Assembly: GCA_036397035.1 (NCBI GenBank)
Contig: DASWJS010000027.1
Span: 85,893 to 149,892, forward strand
DNA from: DASWJS01 sp036397035
GTDB lineage: Bacteria > Actinomycetota > AC-67
Length of the DNA: 64,000 bases
Direction: 5' to 3'
Made by a program: the position numbers and the translations under genes. Each line of letters starts with the position of its first letter. The stretch's first letter is position 1. Below the pieces are notes generated by a model that saw only the letters and a list, made by a program, of their open reading frames with translations, made no database searches and was not told the origin of the DNA. Below are positions 28,575 to 38,524 of the stretch, in pieces.

Positions 28575-28844
28575 TCACGACGGCACGTCGGTGTGCTGAG
28601 ACTCCAGGAGGGCTCGGACGTGGCTCGCCGGGTAGCGGCGGTGCCCGCCGGGAGTCACGATCGATTCGAGCTTGCCCGCGCGCGCCCACTCGCTCACGGT
28701 CCGCCTGCTCACCTGAAACAGCGCGGCGACCTGCCCGGTGCGCAGAAGGGTTTCGCCGAGCCACGCGGGACGGACCCCGTGCCCGCCGGCATAGAGCCGT
28801 TCGACGAGGGCGCGGCGGCGCGTGGGGATTCGGGACTCGACCAT
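28575..28844 (-). CDS. BldC-like MerR-type DNA-binding protein
   Basis: An 89-residue protein with a winged-helix domain at about 30-82: TGQVAALFQVSRRTVSEWAR, then AGKLESI and TPGGHRRY. This is very close in pattern to BldC, the small developmental regulator of Streptomyces, and to excisionase-like proteins. It lacks the dimerisation coil and effector domain of full MerR proteins, as BldC does. The extra N-terminal 25 residues are basic. It stands between the DM13 gene and glnE on the same strand with gaps of about 65 and 80 bp. Confidence 0.82.
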   Translation of the reverse strand: MVESRIPTRRRALVERLYAGGHGVRPAWLGETLLRTGQVAALFQVSRRTVSEWARAGKLESIVTPGGHRRYPASHVRALLESQHTDVPS

Positions 28845-28925
28845 GAGGCGTCACGGTAGCGCCGCCGCGCCCGGAGTCCAGCACGACGAAAGCCGCAACC
28901 GCCGCCGGCCCAGCCGGGGCCCGAG

Positions 28926-31838
28926 CTACAGTCGCCCGCCGTAGAAGACGTCCTCGCAGACCTGGCGCGCGCGGCGGGTGGTGCGGCGGTACTCCTCGGC
29001 GAAGGCGTTGCGCGCGGCCGGCGACGGGTAGCCGAGCGCGCGCGCGAGCACTTCCAGCTCGTCGGCTTCGACGGGCAGCGCGTCGGAGGCCCGGCCCCGA
29101 ACGAGGTAGAGCCGGTTTCGCACACGATTGAGGAATCGGAACGCGTCGGCAAGCCATCGCGCGCGCTCCAGGTCCAGCAGGCCCGCCTCGGCGGCGGCCG
29201 CGATCGCGGCGATGGTGCTCGTCGTGCGCAGCGCGGGCACCGAGTGACCGTGCCGCAGTTGCAAGAGCTGGACGGTGAACTCCACGTCGATCAGGCCGCC
29301 CTCGCCCACTTTGATCTGGCGCTTCGGGTCCTCGCGCGGGCCGAGCCGCTCGCGCTCGACGCGCGCCTTGATGGTCCGGATCTCGTGCACGGCCTCCTCG
29401 GCGAGCTGCGCCCGCCAGACCCACGGCGCGATCAAGTCGGCGAACTGCTGCGCCAGCGTCGGATCCCCGGCGACCGGGCGCGCCTTGGTGAGCGCCATGA
29501 ACTCCCACGGCCGCGCCCAGCGCTCGTAGTACGCGCGGTAGCCGGCGAGCGAGCGCACGAGGGCGCCGCCCTTACCCTCCGGGCGCAGCGAGGTGTCGAC
29601 TCGGAAGACTTGCCCTTCCTCGGTCGAGGCGGCGAGCCGGTGGATGAGGCCCTCGCCGATCCGGGTCGCCCATCGTTGCGATGCGTTCTCGTCGGGCCCG
29701 TCGAAGACGTAGAGCACGTCGAGGTCGCTGGCGTAGTTCAGCTCCTCACCACCGAGCCTGCCCAAACCGATCACGCAGAAGCGCGCGCCGGGCGGCGCGG
29801 GGTGCTCGTCCTCCAGCGACGCCAGCGCCGCGCGCACCGCACCCTCGGCGAGCGCCGTCAGCTCGCGGCCGATCTCCTCGACCGGCGTCGCGCCGGCGAG
29901 ATCCCGGCACATCAGGCGCAGCACCCCTCGGCGCTTTAGCCGGCGCAGCGCCGCGTCGCGCTCGGCAGGCTCGCCGCGCCACTCCACGTGCTCGAGCGCC
30001 TCGCGCACGTACTCGCGCTTCGGCCTGCGCGCGAGCGCCTTCGGGTCGGCCATCTCCGCGACGAACTCGGGGACGTGCTGCAGGTACTCGCCGGCGATGC
30101 GCGAGGTGCCGAGCACGCGGCACAGCAGCTCGACCACCGGCGGCGCGTCGCGCAGGACGCCGAGCGCCGCCGGGTTCCCGCCGATCGTGAGCGCCACGTC
30201 GCGAAAGGACGACACGGCGAGGTCCGGGTTGGGCGAGTCGCTCATCCAGTCGAGCATCACCGGCAGCATCGTGCGCATCAGCTTCGCGCGGCGCGACAGC
30301 CCCGCGGTCAAGTCGGACAGGAACTTCAGCGCGCGGCCCGGCGAGCGGAAGCCGAGCGCGTTGAGCCGCTCCTGCGCGGCGTCGGGCGCGAGCGCCGGCG
30401 CCTGCGCGAAGCGCTCGAGCAGCGGCCGGTAGAACAGCTTCTCGTGGATGCGGCGCACGATCTTCTGCGTCCCGCGCCAATCGGCGTCGAAGGAGGCGAG
30501 CGCCGTCCGCTCGGGCGTGTCCCGATAGCCCATCGCGCGCGCGAGCCGCAGTCGCGCGCGATCGTCGTCGGGCACGGTATGGGTCTGGCGCTCCTGCGCG
30601 AGCTGGAGCCGGTGCTCGACCTTGCGAAGGAAGCGGTATGCCTCGGTCAGCTCGTCGGCGTCCTGGTCGCCGACGTAGGCGCGGTGGGCAAGCTCGGCGA
30701 GCCCGTGCAGCGTGTTGGGCGTCCGCAAGCCGACGTCGCGGCGGCCGTGGACGAGCTGCAAGAGCTGCACCGCGAACTCGATGTCGCGGATGCCGCCGGG
30801 CCCGCGCTTCACCTCGCGGTCTGCGATCCCCTGCGCGGCGATCGCGCGCTCGGCGCGCGACTTCAGCTCGCGAATCTCGCGCAGGGCCTCCGGTTCCAGC
30901 CGTTCGGGAAACACGAAGGGCTCGATCATCGCCATGAAACGCTCGCCGAGGTCCGCGTCCCCGGCGACCGGGCGCGCCTTCAGCAGCGCCTGGAACTCCC
31001 AGGGCTGCGCCCACTTCTCGTAGTAGGCCTTGTAGCCGGCGAGCGAGCGAGACAACGCGCCCGAGCGCCCCTCGGGACGCAGCGTCGTGTCGACGCGAAA
31101 GACCTGGCCGTCCTCGGTCGTCGCCGCGAGCATCCGGATCAGGTGCTCGCCGGTCTTCGCCGCCCAGGGGACCGCGCCGTCGCCGCCGTCGTGGACGAAG
31201 ATCACGTCCACGTCGCTGGAGTAGTTCAGCTCCTCGCCCCCGAGCTTGCCCATCGCGATCACGCAGAAGCGCGCGCCCGGCGGCGCCTCGACGGAAGCGC
31301 GCACGGCGCCGAGCGCCGCGCTGAGGCACGCCTCGGCCAAGTGCGCGATCTCGGCGCCGGCGTCCTCGACGCTCGCCTCTCCGATGAGGTCGCGCGCTGC
31401 GATCCGGAGCATCTCGCGCCGCTTCCACACGCGCAGCGCGGTCATCGGGTCCTCGCCCGACGCGACGGCCTTGGCCGCCTCGGTGACGAGCGCCGTGCGG
31501 CGCCGCATCCGGGAGGCGATGCGCTTGTCCAGGACTACCTTGGCCTGCTCGGGCCGGCGGGCGAGGAACGCTCCCATCGACGTGGACAGGCCGAGCACCG
31601 CCGCGAGCCGTTCGGCGCCCGTCTGGCTGGGGACGTGTCCCGACATCGCGATCCACCGGCACACTTGCGCGACTGCGAGGTCGGGATCGGCAGCGTTCGC
31701 GCACGCGCGCGCGATGCGGGCCATTCCTTCTTCCCCGAGCCGCGCCGACTCCAGGTGGCGCACGGCGTCCGTCGAGGAAGCAAAGCCCAGACGGGCGAGC
31801 GCGACGGCGAGACCTCCCGTTCGGGGGATGGCGGACAC
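28926..31838 (-). CDS. glnE: GlnE glutamine synthetase adenylyltransferase/deadenylylase
   Basis: Bifunctional enzyme of 970 residues that adds or removes AMP on the GlnA tyrosine in response to nitrogen status. Two nucleotidyltransferase domains are seen: the first with GGEELNYSSDVDVIF at 200-214, and the second with GGEELNYASDLDVLYVF at about residues 685-701. Each is followed by a helical domain (EVKRGPGGIRDIEF; IKVGEGGLIDVEF). Length and order match the family. Its target, with Y399, is encoded at 26467-27882. GlnE is essential in some mycobacteria. Confidence 0.96.
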   Translation of the reverse strand: MSAIPRTGGLAVALARLGFASSTDAVRHLESARLGEEGMARIARACANAADPDLAVAQVCRWIAMSGHVPSQTGAERLAAVLGLSTSMGAFLARRPEQAKVVLDKRIASRMRRRTALVTEAAKAVASGEDPMTALRVWKRREMLRIAARDLIGEASVEDAGAEIAHLAEACLSAALGAVRASVEAPPGARFCVIAMGKLGGEELNYSSDVDVIFVHDGGDGAVPWAAKTGEHLIRMLAATTEDGQVFRVDTTLRPEGRSGALSRSLAGYKAYYEKWAQPWEFQALLKARPVAGDADLGERFMAMIEPFVFPERLEPEALREIRELKSRAERAIAAQGIADREVKRGPGGIRDIEFAVQLLQLVHGRRDVGLRTPNTLHGLAELAHRAYVGDQDADELTEAYRFLRKVEHRLQLAQERQTHTVPDDDRARLRLARAMGYRDTPERTALASFDADWRGTQKIVRRIHEKLFYRPLLERFAQAPALAPDAAQERLNALGFRSPGRALKFLSDLTAGLSRRAKLMRTMLPVMLDWMSDSPNPDLAVSSFRDVALTIGGNPAALGVLRDAPPVVELLCRVLGTSRIAGEYLQHVPEFVAEMADPKALARRPKREYVREALEHVEWRGEPAERDAALRRLKRRGVLRLMCRDLAGATPVEEIGRELTALAEGAVRAALASLEDEHPAPPGARFCVIGLGRLGGEELNYASDLDVLYVFDGPDENASQRWATRIGEGLIHRLAASTEEGQVFRVDTSLRPEGKGGALVRSLAGYRAYYERWARPWEFMALTKARPVAGDPTLAQQFADLIAPWVWRAQLAEEAVHEIRTIKARVERERLGPREDPKRQIKVGEGGLIDVEFTVQLLQLRHGHSVPALRTTSTIAAIAAAAEAGLLDLERARWLADAFRFLNRVRNRLYLVRGRASDALPVEADELEVLARALGYPSPAARNAFAEEYRRTTRRARQVCEDVFYGGRL

Positions 31839-31903
31839 GGCGTAACCCTACGCCGGGCCGAACTTCGCGTGCGAGGAACCGGCGCCGGGTGAGGAGGCGG
31901 GAG

Positions 31904-34900
31904 TCAGGCGACCGGCTGCAGCACGATCCCGTCGAACCACGCCTTGCCGGTCTGGTCGGCGTAGCGAACGAAGAGATCGATGCGGTCGTAGGCGCGGCTC
32001 GTCTGGAACGTCAGCGCGGAACGCTTCCAGTCGTGCGGCGTGCGGGCAAAGTCCAGCCGGTGCTTCGAAACCGTGCCGTCGATGTGGTGCACCTTCGCCC
32101 AGACGCGCACCGGCCCGCCGTCCGCGCTCGAGCCCTGCAGCCTGTTCCACGCGGCGAGCTGGTAGCGATCGCCCTTCTCTCCCGCGAGGGGAAGCCGTTG
32201 CAGCGCGTACCGGTCGACCGACGGCGCTCCGTCCAAGCGCAGGGAGTGCTCGCCGAGGATCGCGGTCGTGGCGCGTACGCCGTCGCCGCGGACGAAGCGC
32301 CAGTCCGCCGGGACCGGGTTCCCAAGCTCGAAGCCGGCGTTGGCCGCCAGGCCCGGCGCGAGCTGCTGCGGCGCGAGGACCAGGCCGTCGAAGTACGCGA
32401 CGCCCCGCTGCCGCTTCACTCGCAGTTGCACGATGATCGAGGTCGCGTCCGCGGGCACCGAGAAGCGCGCCTCGGCGTAGCGCCATTCGTGCCGCGCGCG
32501 CGGGAAACGGAGCACGTGCACGCTGCGCTCGCCGTCCGGACCGAGCACCGTCGCCCGCGCCTGGATCGTGCCGCCCCCGGCGACCGTGCGCACGCCGCGG
32601 TTCCACGCCCCGAAGATCGTCGTGCCGGCCGGCGGGCTCGCCACCACCTGGCGAGCGGTGACCGTCCGCGAGGGGTGGCCGTTCAGACGCAAGGACCGAA
32701 TGCCGTCACGCGCGAGCCGCTTCTCGCGCCCGTCGGCCTCGCCGCCGTTTGCGATCGTCCAGCCGGTTGCGCCGGTCCCGCCCGACTCGAAGCTGGCGTT
32801 GGACAGCAGGCGCCGAACGAACCGCACGTTGTCGAACCACACCGTTCCGGTCTGGTCGCGCACGGCGAGGTCGATCCGGACGGCGTCGAAGCGCTTCGGC
32901 GCGGTGACCGCGCGGGTCCGATACAGCCACCGATGAGGACCCGCCGGGAACGCGAGCGTCTCGGACGAGGTCGAGCCGTCGTGGTTGACGAAGGTCGCCG
33001 TCGCCTCGGTCGTACCCGACGACTGCGTGGCGCTCGCGCGGTTCCAGGCCGAGAGCGCGAACGTATCGCCCGCCTCGCCGCTCACCGGGAGGCTCGCGCG
33101 CCGAACGACGGCGCCACCCGGGTCTCCGGGCATGCGCAGCGACGCGGCCGCGTCGAAGGACACGCCGTTGTCGCGCCAGCTCGACCCGGCGATCGCCTTC
33201 CAGCCGGCAGGCGCGCCGGCGTCGTCGGCCTCGAAGGACGGATCGCCGAAGAGGTTCTCGCCCAGGTGCGCCGCGCCGGGGAAGCCGACGCGGATCGGGA
33301 GCGTAACGGTTTCGCCGAACCACGTGAGTCCGCGCGCGTTCATCCGGAAGGTCTCGAGCCAGAGTCCCGGCGACAGGTCGGCCGGCACCTGGACCGTGAA
33401 CGCGATCTCCCCCACCTCGCCCTCGGCGACCTTGGAGCCCCCGCCCTGGGCAGCCGTCACCGGCGAGACGACCGTGCCGGTCGTCCAGCCGGACGCCTTG
33501 AACGGGCTCGGACCGCCCACGCGCCGCAGGCGAATCGCCGGGTCTCCCACCGTCCAGGACTTCGACCCGGCGTTGCGCATGGAGACCGTCACCTCCGCCG
33601 ATTCGCCCGGCACGAGCTGCAGCTCCGCCGGGGCCTCCAGCGGCTCGGCGTCGAGGTACTTCACGTAGAACAGGGTGCTGCGAAGGCCGAACGCCGAGCG
33701 CACCGTGTCGCCGGAGACCGTCACCGATCCGTCGGTCCCGGTGAACGTCGCGGTCGTCACGCGGCCGCCCCACGGTCCGTCGCCGTCGCGCGCGAACGGG
33801 CCAAGCGACGTCAGGCGTCCGATCGCGGGCCAGCGCCGCTGGACCTCGGCGACGTCGACCGTCGCTTCCCACCGGTTGTACGGCGACACCGCATCCCACG
33901 GGTCTTCGACCGGCGCGAGGTACGGGCGGCTCCCCTGCGCGGTGTGACCGCCGCTACTCGAATGGAACTCGGCGAAGACCGCGCCGCCACCGGACGTCAT
34001 CGTCAGTCCGGCGGTCGCGTTCACCGCTTTGTTCGCGCGCGGATGCTCGAGAACGACGACGTCCTCACCGAGCGAGGGCCGGTACCCGTACCCGCGGTAG
34101 GCCTGGCACATCGTGGTCACGCAGATGTGATACGACGCGCCGGCGCCCACGTTCTCGCGCTTCCATGCGGAGTAGGACCGAGCCGCGATCGCCTGCGCCT
34201 TCAAGGCGGCCATCGGCCAGAGCGCGGGCATCTCGCGCGGGACGACCCCGTAGATGTACTGCTCCAGCGGCAGCTCGTCGATGACGTAGAGCGTGCGGGC
34301 GCCGCGGCGAAGGGCTTGCACCGCGCCCCGGTAGTACTCGACGCGGCCGTTGAGCCAGACGGGCACGGCGACGCCGCTCGATCGCGCGACGGGCGTTCCC
34401 GAGCCTTGCGCGACGAAGCGCCACGGACCGGTGGGCGTCGATCCCTTCTGGACGACGACGCCGGAGTCGGTCGCCTTGACGCGGGTGAAGGGCTTCGTGC
34501 CGCCGGGCGAGCGGATTGTCCCGCCCGAGGCCCAGGAGACCGTGTAGTCGTCCGGGCCGAACACGACCTGCTTGCGCGCGTCCAGCAGCGCGCGAATCGT
34601 GGGGTTTCCGCGCTGGGTCAGATCGACGCCGGTGTAGTAGGTGCCGACGATCGCGCGCCAGCCGCGCCCTTGCCTCGCTTGTCCGAGCGCGCCGTACTGG
34701 CTCAGCCCGTGGCCGTGACCGTAGCCGCCGCCGGTGAACAGCAGCGGGAGATCCTGGGGGAGCGGCCCGGCGGTCGCCGCAACCGCCGCGTGCGGCGGCG
34801 GCAGGATGGTGAGCGCGACGACGAGGACGCCGGCCGCGCGGACGGCGCGAGCGGTGATGAGTTCCCCCCTCTTTGTGCCTTGCCGGATCGAAGGTTCCCG

Positions 34901-34915
34901 TCCTTGCGTCGGCAT
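31904..34915 (-). CDS. SpoIID/LytB-domain surface protein with C-terminal beta-sandwich repeats
   Basis: Exported protein of 1003 residues. After a basic leader, a hydrophobic signal segment is seen at about 25-47. The SpoIID/LytB domain (about 50-330) has GYGHGHGLSQYGA, the ELPLEQYIYGVVPREMPA block and ALKAQAIAARSYS, as in amidase enhancers and lytic enzymes of endospore formers; in actinobacteria the role is probably in cell-wall turnover. An Ig-like segment of about 430-540 is followed by three repeats of about 160 residues, each ending in WFDNVRF- or AYFDGLVL-like strands, similar to carbohydrate-binding modules. A potential RBS (AAGGGGA) precedes ATG 34915. It is much larger than Bacillus SpoIID, and the added repeats suggest polysaccharide binding. 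Confidence 0.85.
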   Translation of the reverse strand: MPTQGREPSIRQGTKRGELITARAVRAAGVLVVALTILPPPHAAVAATAGPLPQDLPLLFTGGGYGHGHGLSQYGALGQARQGRGWRAIVGTYYTGVDLTQRGNPTIRALLDARKQVVFGPDDYTVSWASGGTIRSPGGTKPFTRVKATDSGVVVQKGSTPTGPWRFVAQGSGTPVARSSGVAVPVWLNGRVEYYRGAVQALRRGARTLYVIDELPLEQYIYGVVPREMPALWPMAALKAQAIAARSYSAWKRENVGAGASYHICVTTMCQAYRGYGYRPSLGEDVVVLEHPRANKAVNATAGLTMTSGGGAVFAEFHSSSGGHTAQGSRPYLAPVEDPWDAVSPYNRWEATVDVAEVQRRWPAIGRLTSLGPFARDGDGPWGGRVTTATFTGTDGSVTVSGDTVRSAFGLRSTLFYVKYLDAEPLEAPAELQLVPGESAEVTVSMRNAGSKSWTVGDPAIRLRRVGGPSPFKASGWTTGTVVSPVTAAQGGGSKVAEGEVGEIAFTVQVPADLSPGLWLETFRMNARGLTWFGETVTLPIRVGFPGAAHLGENLFGDPSFEADDAGAPAGWKAIAGSSWRDNGVSFDAAASLRMPGDPGGAVVRRASLPVSGEAGDTFALSAWNRASATQSSGTTEATATFVNHDGSTSSETLAFPAGPHRWLYRTRAVTAPKRFDAVRIDLAVRDQTGTVWFDNVRFVRRLLSNASFESGGTGATGWTIANGGEADGREKRLARDGIRSLRLNGHPSRTVTARQVVASPPAGTTIFGAWNRGVRTVAGGGTIQARATVLGPDGERSVHVLRFPRARHEWRYAEARFSVPADATSIIVQLRVKRQRGVAYFDGLVLAPQQLAPGLAANAGFELGNPVPADWRFVRGDGVRATTAILGEHSLRLDGAPSVDRYALQRLPLAGEKGDRYQLAAWNRLQGSSADGGPVRVWAKVHHIDGTVSKHRLDFARTPHDWKRSALTFQTSRAYDRIDLFVRYADQTGKAWFDGIVLQPVA

Positions 34916-35029
34916 GCGACACCATCCCCTTGAGGCCCCCAGGCCCGCAACCCTGCAACAGGAGGTGCCCGTGATGCAAGAGCACGCTCTCGTGACGGGA
35001 TGAAGCCCTACAGAACGGACGCCGGGGCG

Positions 35030-36367
35030 TCAGAGTTGCGGAAGGTAGCGTTCCCGCTCGAACGGGGACACGTAGGCGCGATACGACTCCCACTCGATGC
35101 GCTTGTTCTCCAGGAACTCGCTGAAGACGTGCTCGCCGAGCGCTTCGGCGACGAGTTCGGACCGCTCCATCTCGCGGATGGCGTCGAAGAGGTCTTCGGG
35201 CAGCGCCGCGATTCCCCGGTCGCGGCGCTCGTCGGCGGTCATCGCCTCGACGTCGTCGGTTACTTCCTCCGGCAGCTCGTAGGCTTCCTCGATTCCACGC
35301 AGGCCCGCGGCGAGGATCACCGAGAACGCCAGGTAGGGGTTGCACGCCGGGTCGGGCGAGCGCACCTCGACGCGCGACGAGGCGGCCTTGGTCGGCTTTG
35401 CCGTCGGCACCCGCACGAACGCGCTCGGCAGGTGCCGCGACCAGCACACGTAGGAGGGCGCCTCGAAGCCCGGCACCAGCCGCTTGTAGGAGTTCACCCA
35501 CTGGTTCAGCACCGGCGTGATCTCGCGCGCGTGCCGCAGCAGGCCGGCGACGAACCGGCGCCCGACGTCCGAAAGGTGCGCGGTTCCCTTCGGGTCGTGG
35601 AAGGCGTTGCGCTCGCCCTCGAACAGCGACACGTGCGTGTGCATGCCCGAGCCCCACTGCCCCTCGATCGGCTTCGGCATGAACGTCGCGTGCGCGCCGC
35701 GCGCGTGCGCGACCTCCTTCACGACGAGCCGGTAGGTCATGATGTTGTCGGCCATCGTCAGGGCGTCGGCGAAGCGGAGGTCGATCTCGTGCTGCGAGGG
35801 CGCGACTTCGTGGTGGGAGTACTCGACGGAGATGCCCATCTCCTCCAGCGTCTGGATTGCCTGACGCCGGAAGTCCTGCGCGGAATCCAGGGGCGACATG
35901 TCGAAGTACGAGCCGTCGTCGAGCGGCTCGGGCGCCTTGGGCGAGCGGAACAGGAAGAACTCCATCTCCGGGTGCACGTAGAAGGTGAAGCCCATCTGGC
36001 GCGCCCGCTCGAGGTTCCGCCGAAGCACGAGCCGCGGGTCGCCCGGGAAGGGCGTCCCGTCCGGCGCGGCGATCTCGCAGAACATCTTCCCTTCGAGGAT
36101 CCCGTTGGGGTCGCTCGGCAGGATCTGAAAGGTCGCCGGATCGGGGATCGCGACCATGTCCGACTCGGTCACGCGCGCGAACCCCGCGATCGCCGACCCG
36201 TCGAAGCTCATGCCCGAGGTGAAGGCGTTCTCCAGCTCGGCCGGCGTGATCGAGAACGCCTTCAGGAACCCGAGGACGTCGGTGAACCACAGCCGGATGA
36301 ACCGGATGTCACGCTCCTCGACGGTGCGAAGGACGTAGGCGATCTGGGCGTCCCGCTGCTCCTCCAT
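35030..36367 (-). CDS. Glutamine-synthetase-like protein without adenylylation site
   Basis: GS family protein of 445 residues; the open frame continues upstream opposite nadE, but homology starts at ATG 36367. Conserved features: GMSFDGSAIAGF, the EMEFFLF metal site, GSGMHTHVSLF and NPYLAFSVIL. The segment that holds the adenylylated tyrosine in GlnA reads VEAMTADER here, so GlnE should not regulate it. It fits the GSI-alpha-like enzymes (GlnA2/GlnA3/GlnA4 of actinobacteria), some of which act on polyamines or ethanolamine and not glutamate. The substrate is therefore uncertain. It is divergent from nadE with a 51-bp gap. Confidence 0.88.
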   Translation of the reverse strand: MEEQRDAQIAYVLRTVEERDIRFIRLWFTDVLGFLKAFSITPAELENAFTSGMSFDGSAIAGFARVTESDMVAIPDPATFQILPSDPNGILEGKMFCEIAAPDGTPFPGDPRLVLRRNLERARQMGFTFYVHPEMEFFLFRSPKAPEPLDDGSYFDMSPLDSAQDFRRQAIQTLEEMGISVEYSHHEVAPSQHEIDLRFADALTMADNIMTYRLVVKEVAHARGAHATFMPKPIEGQWGSGMHTHVSLFEGERNAFHDPKGTAHLSDVGRRFVAGLLRHAREITPVLNQWVNSYKRLVPGFEAPSYVCWSRHLPSAFVRVPTAKPTKAASSRVEVRSPDPACNPYLAFSVILAAGLRGIEEAYELPEEVTDDVEAMTADERRDRGIAALPEDLFDAIREMERSELVAEALGEHVFSEFLENKRIEWESYRAYVSPFERERYLPQL

Positions 36368-36418
36368 CGGGCGCAGTCTAGACCGATCCCGCGCGCGGGC
36401 GGCTGCTACGCTCGGCTC

Positions 36419-38134
36419 GTGCGGAGCTTGCGGGTGGCCCTTGCGCAGGTCGACCCGACGGTGGGTGACCTCGAGAGCAACGCGGCGCTGATCGAGCGGT
36501 TCCACGCGCGGGCCGTGGAAGCCGGCGCCGACGTCGTCGCCTTTCCCGAGCTGGCGCTGTCGGGCTATCCGCCCGAGGATCTCGTCTACGACCGCTCGTT
36601 CGTGGACGCGAACCTCGCGGGGATCAAGGCGCTGGCGGGATCCCTGCGCGGAGCCGCGTCGATCGTGGGGTTCGTGGGACGCAACGGCCAGGACGCGCCG
36701 ACGAACGCGGCGGCGGTCCTTGCCGGCGGGCGCGTGCGCGGGATCTACGACAAGATCGAGCTGCCCAACTACGGCGTCTTCGACGAGAAGCGACACTTCG
36801 CGCCCGGCGCTCGCACGCCGTTGTTCGTCGTGCGCGGCGTCGCCATCGGCGTGACGATCTGCGAGGACGCCTGGCGCGGCGACGGGCCGGTCCATCGGTG
36901 CGCGCGGCTCGGCGCGGAAGCCGTCGTCAACGTCAACGCGAGCCCCTACCACCGCGGCAAGACTTTCGAGCGCCAGGTGCTCATGCGCCAGCGCGCGCTG
37001 GACGATCGCGTCGCGATGCTCTACGTGCAGACCGTCGGCGGCCAGGACGAGCTGGTCTTCGACGGCGACTCCCTCGCCTACGGTCCGGACGGGAAGCTGC
37101 TCGCGCGCGGTTCGCAGTTCGAGGAGGACCTGGTGCTGGTCGACCTGACCTTCCCGGCGCGGCGGCGCGCGATCGCGCGGACGGCCGAGGTCGTGCGCAT
37201 CTCCCAGCCGCTCAAGCGCCCTTCGCGCCCGGCGCTGCGCGCCCGGCAGCCGCGCACCGCCTCGAGCCCGACCGAGGAGGTCTACACCGCGCTGCTCATC
37301 GGCACGCGCGACTACGTGCGCAAGAACGGGTTCACACGGGCGTTCGTCGGGCTCTCCGGCGGGATCGACTCCTCGCTCACCGCCGTCGTCGCCGCCGACG
37401 CCATCGGCGCCGAGCACGTCACCGGCATCGCGATGCCCTCCCGCTACTCCAGCATCGCGTCGCTGGAGGACGCCAAGGAACTCGCCACGAACCTCGGCAT
37501 CGACTTCCACGTCGTGCCGATCGACGGCGTCTTCGATCGCTTCCTGGAGGCCTTCGCCGAGCCGATGGCCGGCGGCGCGCCGGCGGTCGCCGAGGAGAAC
37601 ACCCAGGCGCGCATCCGCGGCACGATCCTCATGGCGCTTTCCAACGCCTTCCCGCGCTCGCTCGTGCTCACCACCGGCAACAAGAGCGAGCTGGCAGTCG
37701 GCTACTCGACGCTCTACGGCGACATGGCGGGCGGCTTCGCGGTGATCAAGGACGTGCCCAAGACGCTCGTCTACGAGCTGGCGTCGTGGCGCAACGCGTA
37801 CGGCATCGCGGCGATCCCCGAGCGCGCGTTCACCAAGCCGCCCTCGGCGGAGCTGCGCCCGGACCAGCGCGACACCGATTCCCTGCCCCCCTACGACGTG
37901 CTCGACCCGATCCTGGAGCTCTACGTAGAGCGGCGCGCCCCGGTCGAGGAGATCCTCGCCGCCGGCCATCCCGCCGGCGTCGTGCGGCGCGTCGTCGCGA
38001 TGGTGGACAGCAGCGAGTACAAACGGCGCCAGGCGCCGCCCGGGGTGAAGATCTCGCCGCTGGCGTTCGGGCGCGACCGGCGGCTGCCCATCACGAATCA
38101 TTTCCGATCGCCTGAGGGGAGGACGGCCCGATGA
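36419..38134 (+). CDS. nadE: Glutamine-dependent NAD+ synthetase
   Basis: Two-domain enzyme of 571 residues. The N-terminal glutaminase (nitrilase fold) has the triad E44, K112 and C148 (TICEDAW). The C-terminal synthetase has the P-loop GLSGGIDSSL and the LVLTTGNKSELAVGY segment. It amidates nicotinate adenine dinucleotide using glutamine-derived ammonia, tying NAD supply to the nitrogen genes nearby. GTG 36419 gives the conserved N-terminus (RVALAQVDPTVGD). Its stop overlaps the CBS gene by 4 bp (ATGA). Confidence 0.96.
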   Translation: MRSLRVALAQVDPTVGDLESNAALIERFHARAVEAGADVVAFPELALSGYPPEDLVYDRSFVDANLAGIKALAGSLRGAASIVGFVGRNGQDAPTNAAAVLAGGRVRGIYDKIELPNYGVFDEKRHFAPGARTPLFVVRGVAIGVTICEDAWRGDGPVHRCARLGAEAVVNVNASPYHRGKTFERQVLMRQRALDDRVAMLYVQTVGGQDELVFDGDSLAYGPDGKLLARGSQFEEDLVLVDLTFPARRRAIARTAEVVRISQPLKRPSRPALRARQPRTASSPTEEVYTALLIGTRDYVRKNGFTRAFVGLSGGIDSSLTAVVAADAIGAEHVTGIAMPSRYSSIASLEDAKELATNLGIDFHVVPIDGVFDRFLEAFAEPMAGGAPAVAEENTQARIRGTILMALSNAFPRSLVLTTGNKSELAVGYSTLYGDMAGGFAVIKDVPKTLVYELASWRNAYGIAAIPERAFTKPPSAELRPDQRDTDSLPPYDVLDPILELYVERRAPVEEILAAGHPAGVVRRVVAMVDSSEYKRRQAPPGVKISPLAFGRDRRLPITNHFRSPEGRTAR

Positions 38135-38499
38135 ACGTGGAAGAGATCATGACGGCCAAGCTCTGCACGACCGGACCGGAGGCGACCGTCGCGGAGGCGG
38201 CCACGCTCATGGGCGAGCGTCACGTCGGCTCGATCCTGATCGTGGACGGCGACCGGCTGCTGGGCATCCTGACCGAGCGCGACATCGTGCGCGCGCTGTC
38301 CAGCACCCACGACGCGCCGACCCGGGCCGTCGAGGAATGGATGACTCGCGACCCCGTCACGATCGAACCCGGCGCGTCGGTGCAGAAGGCGTTGCGCGCG
38401 ATGATGGACGGCGGGTTCCGGCACCTGCCGGTCGCCGACGGCGGCGTGCCGGTCGGGGTGCTCAGCATCCGCGATCTGGCCGGCGCCTTCGCCGAGTAG
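38131..38499 (+). CDS. Stand-alone two-CBS-domain protein
   Basis: A 122-residue protein made almost wholly of a tandem CBS pair (about 5-60 and 68-120: MTAKLCTTGPEATVAEAA; MTRDPVTIEPGASVQKAL). Such pairs bind adenylates such as AMP, ATP, NAD or SAM. The overlap with nadE (ATGA) suggests coupled expression, and panB follows after 25 bp, so a nadE-CBS-panB cofactor operon is likely. Nucleotide sensing linked to NAD or CoA supply is a reasonable guess but is not shown. Confidence 0.9.
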   Translation: MNVEEIMTAKLCTTGPEATVAEAATLMGERHVGSILIVDGDRLLGILTERDIVRALSSTHDAPTRAVEEWMTRDPVTIEPGASVQKALRAMMDGGFRHLPVADGGVPVGVLSIRDLAGAFAE

Positions 38500-38524
38500 G
38501 CTTCTTCCCGGGAGGACGACTCCG

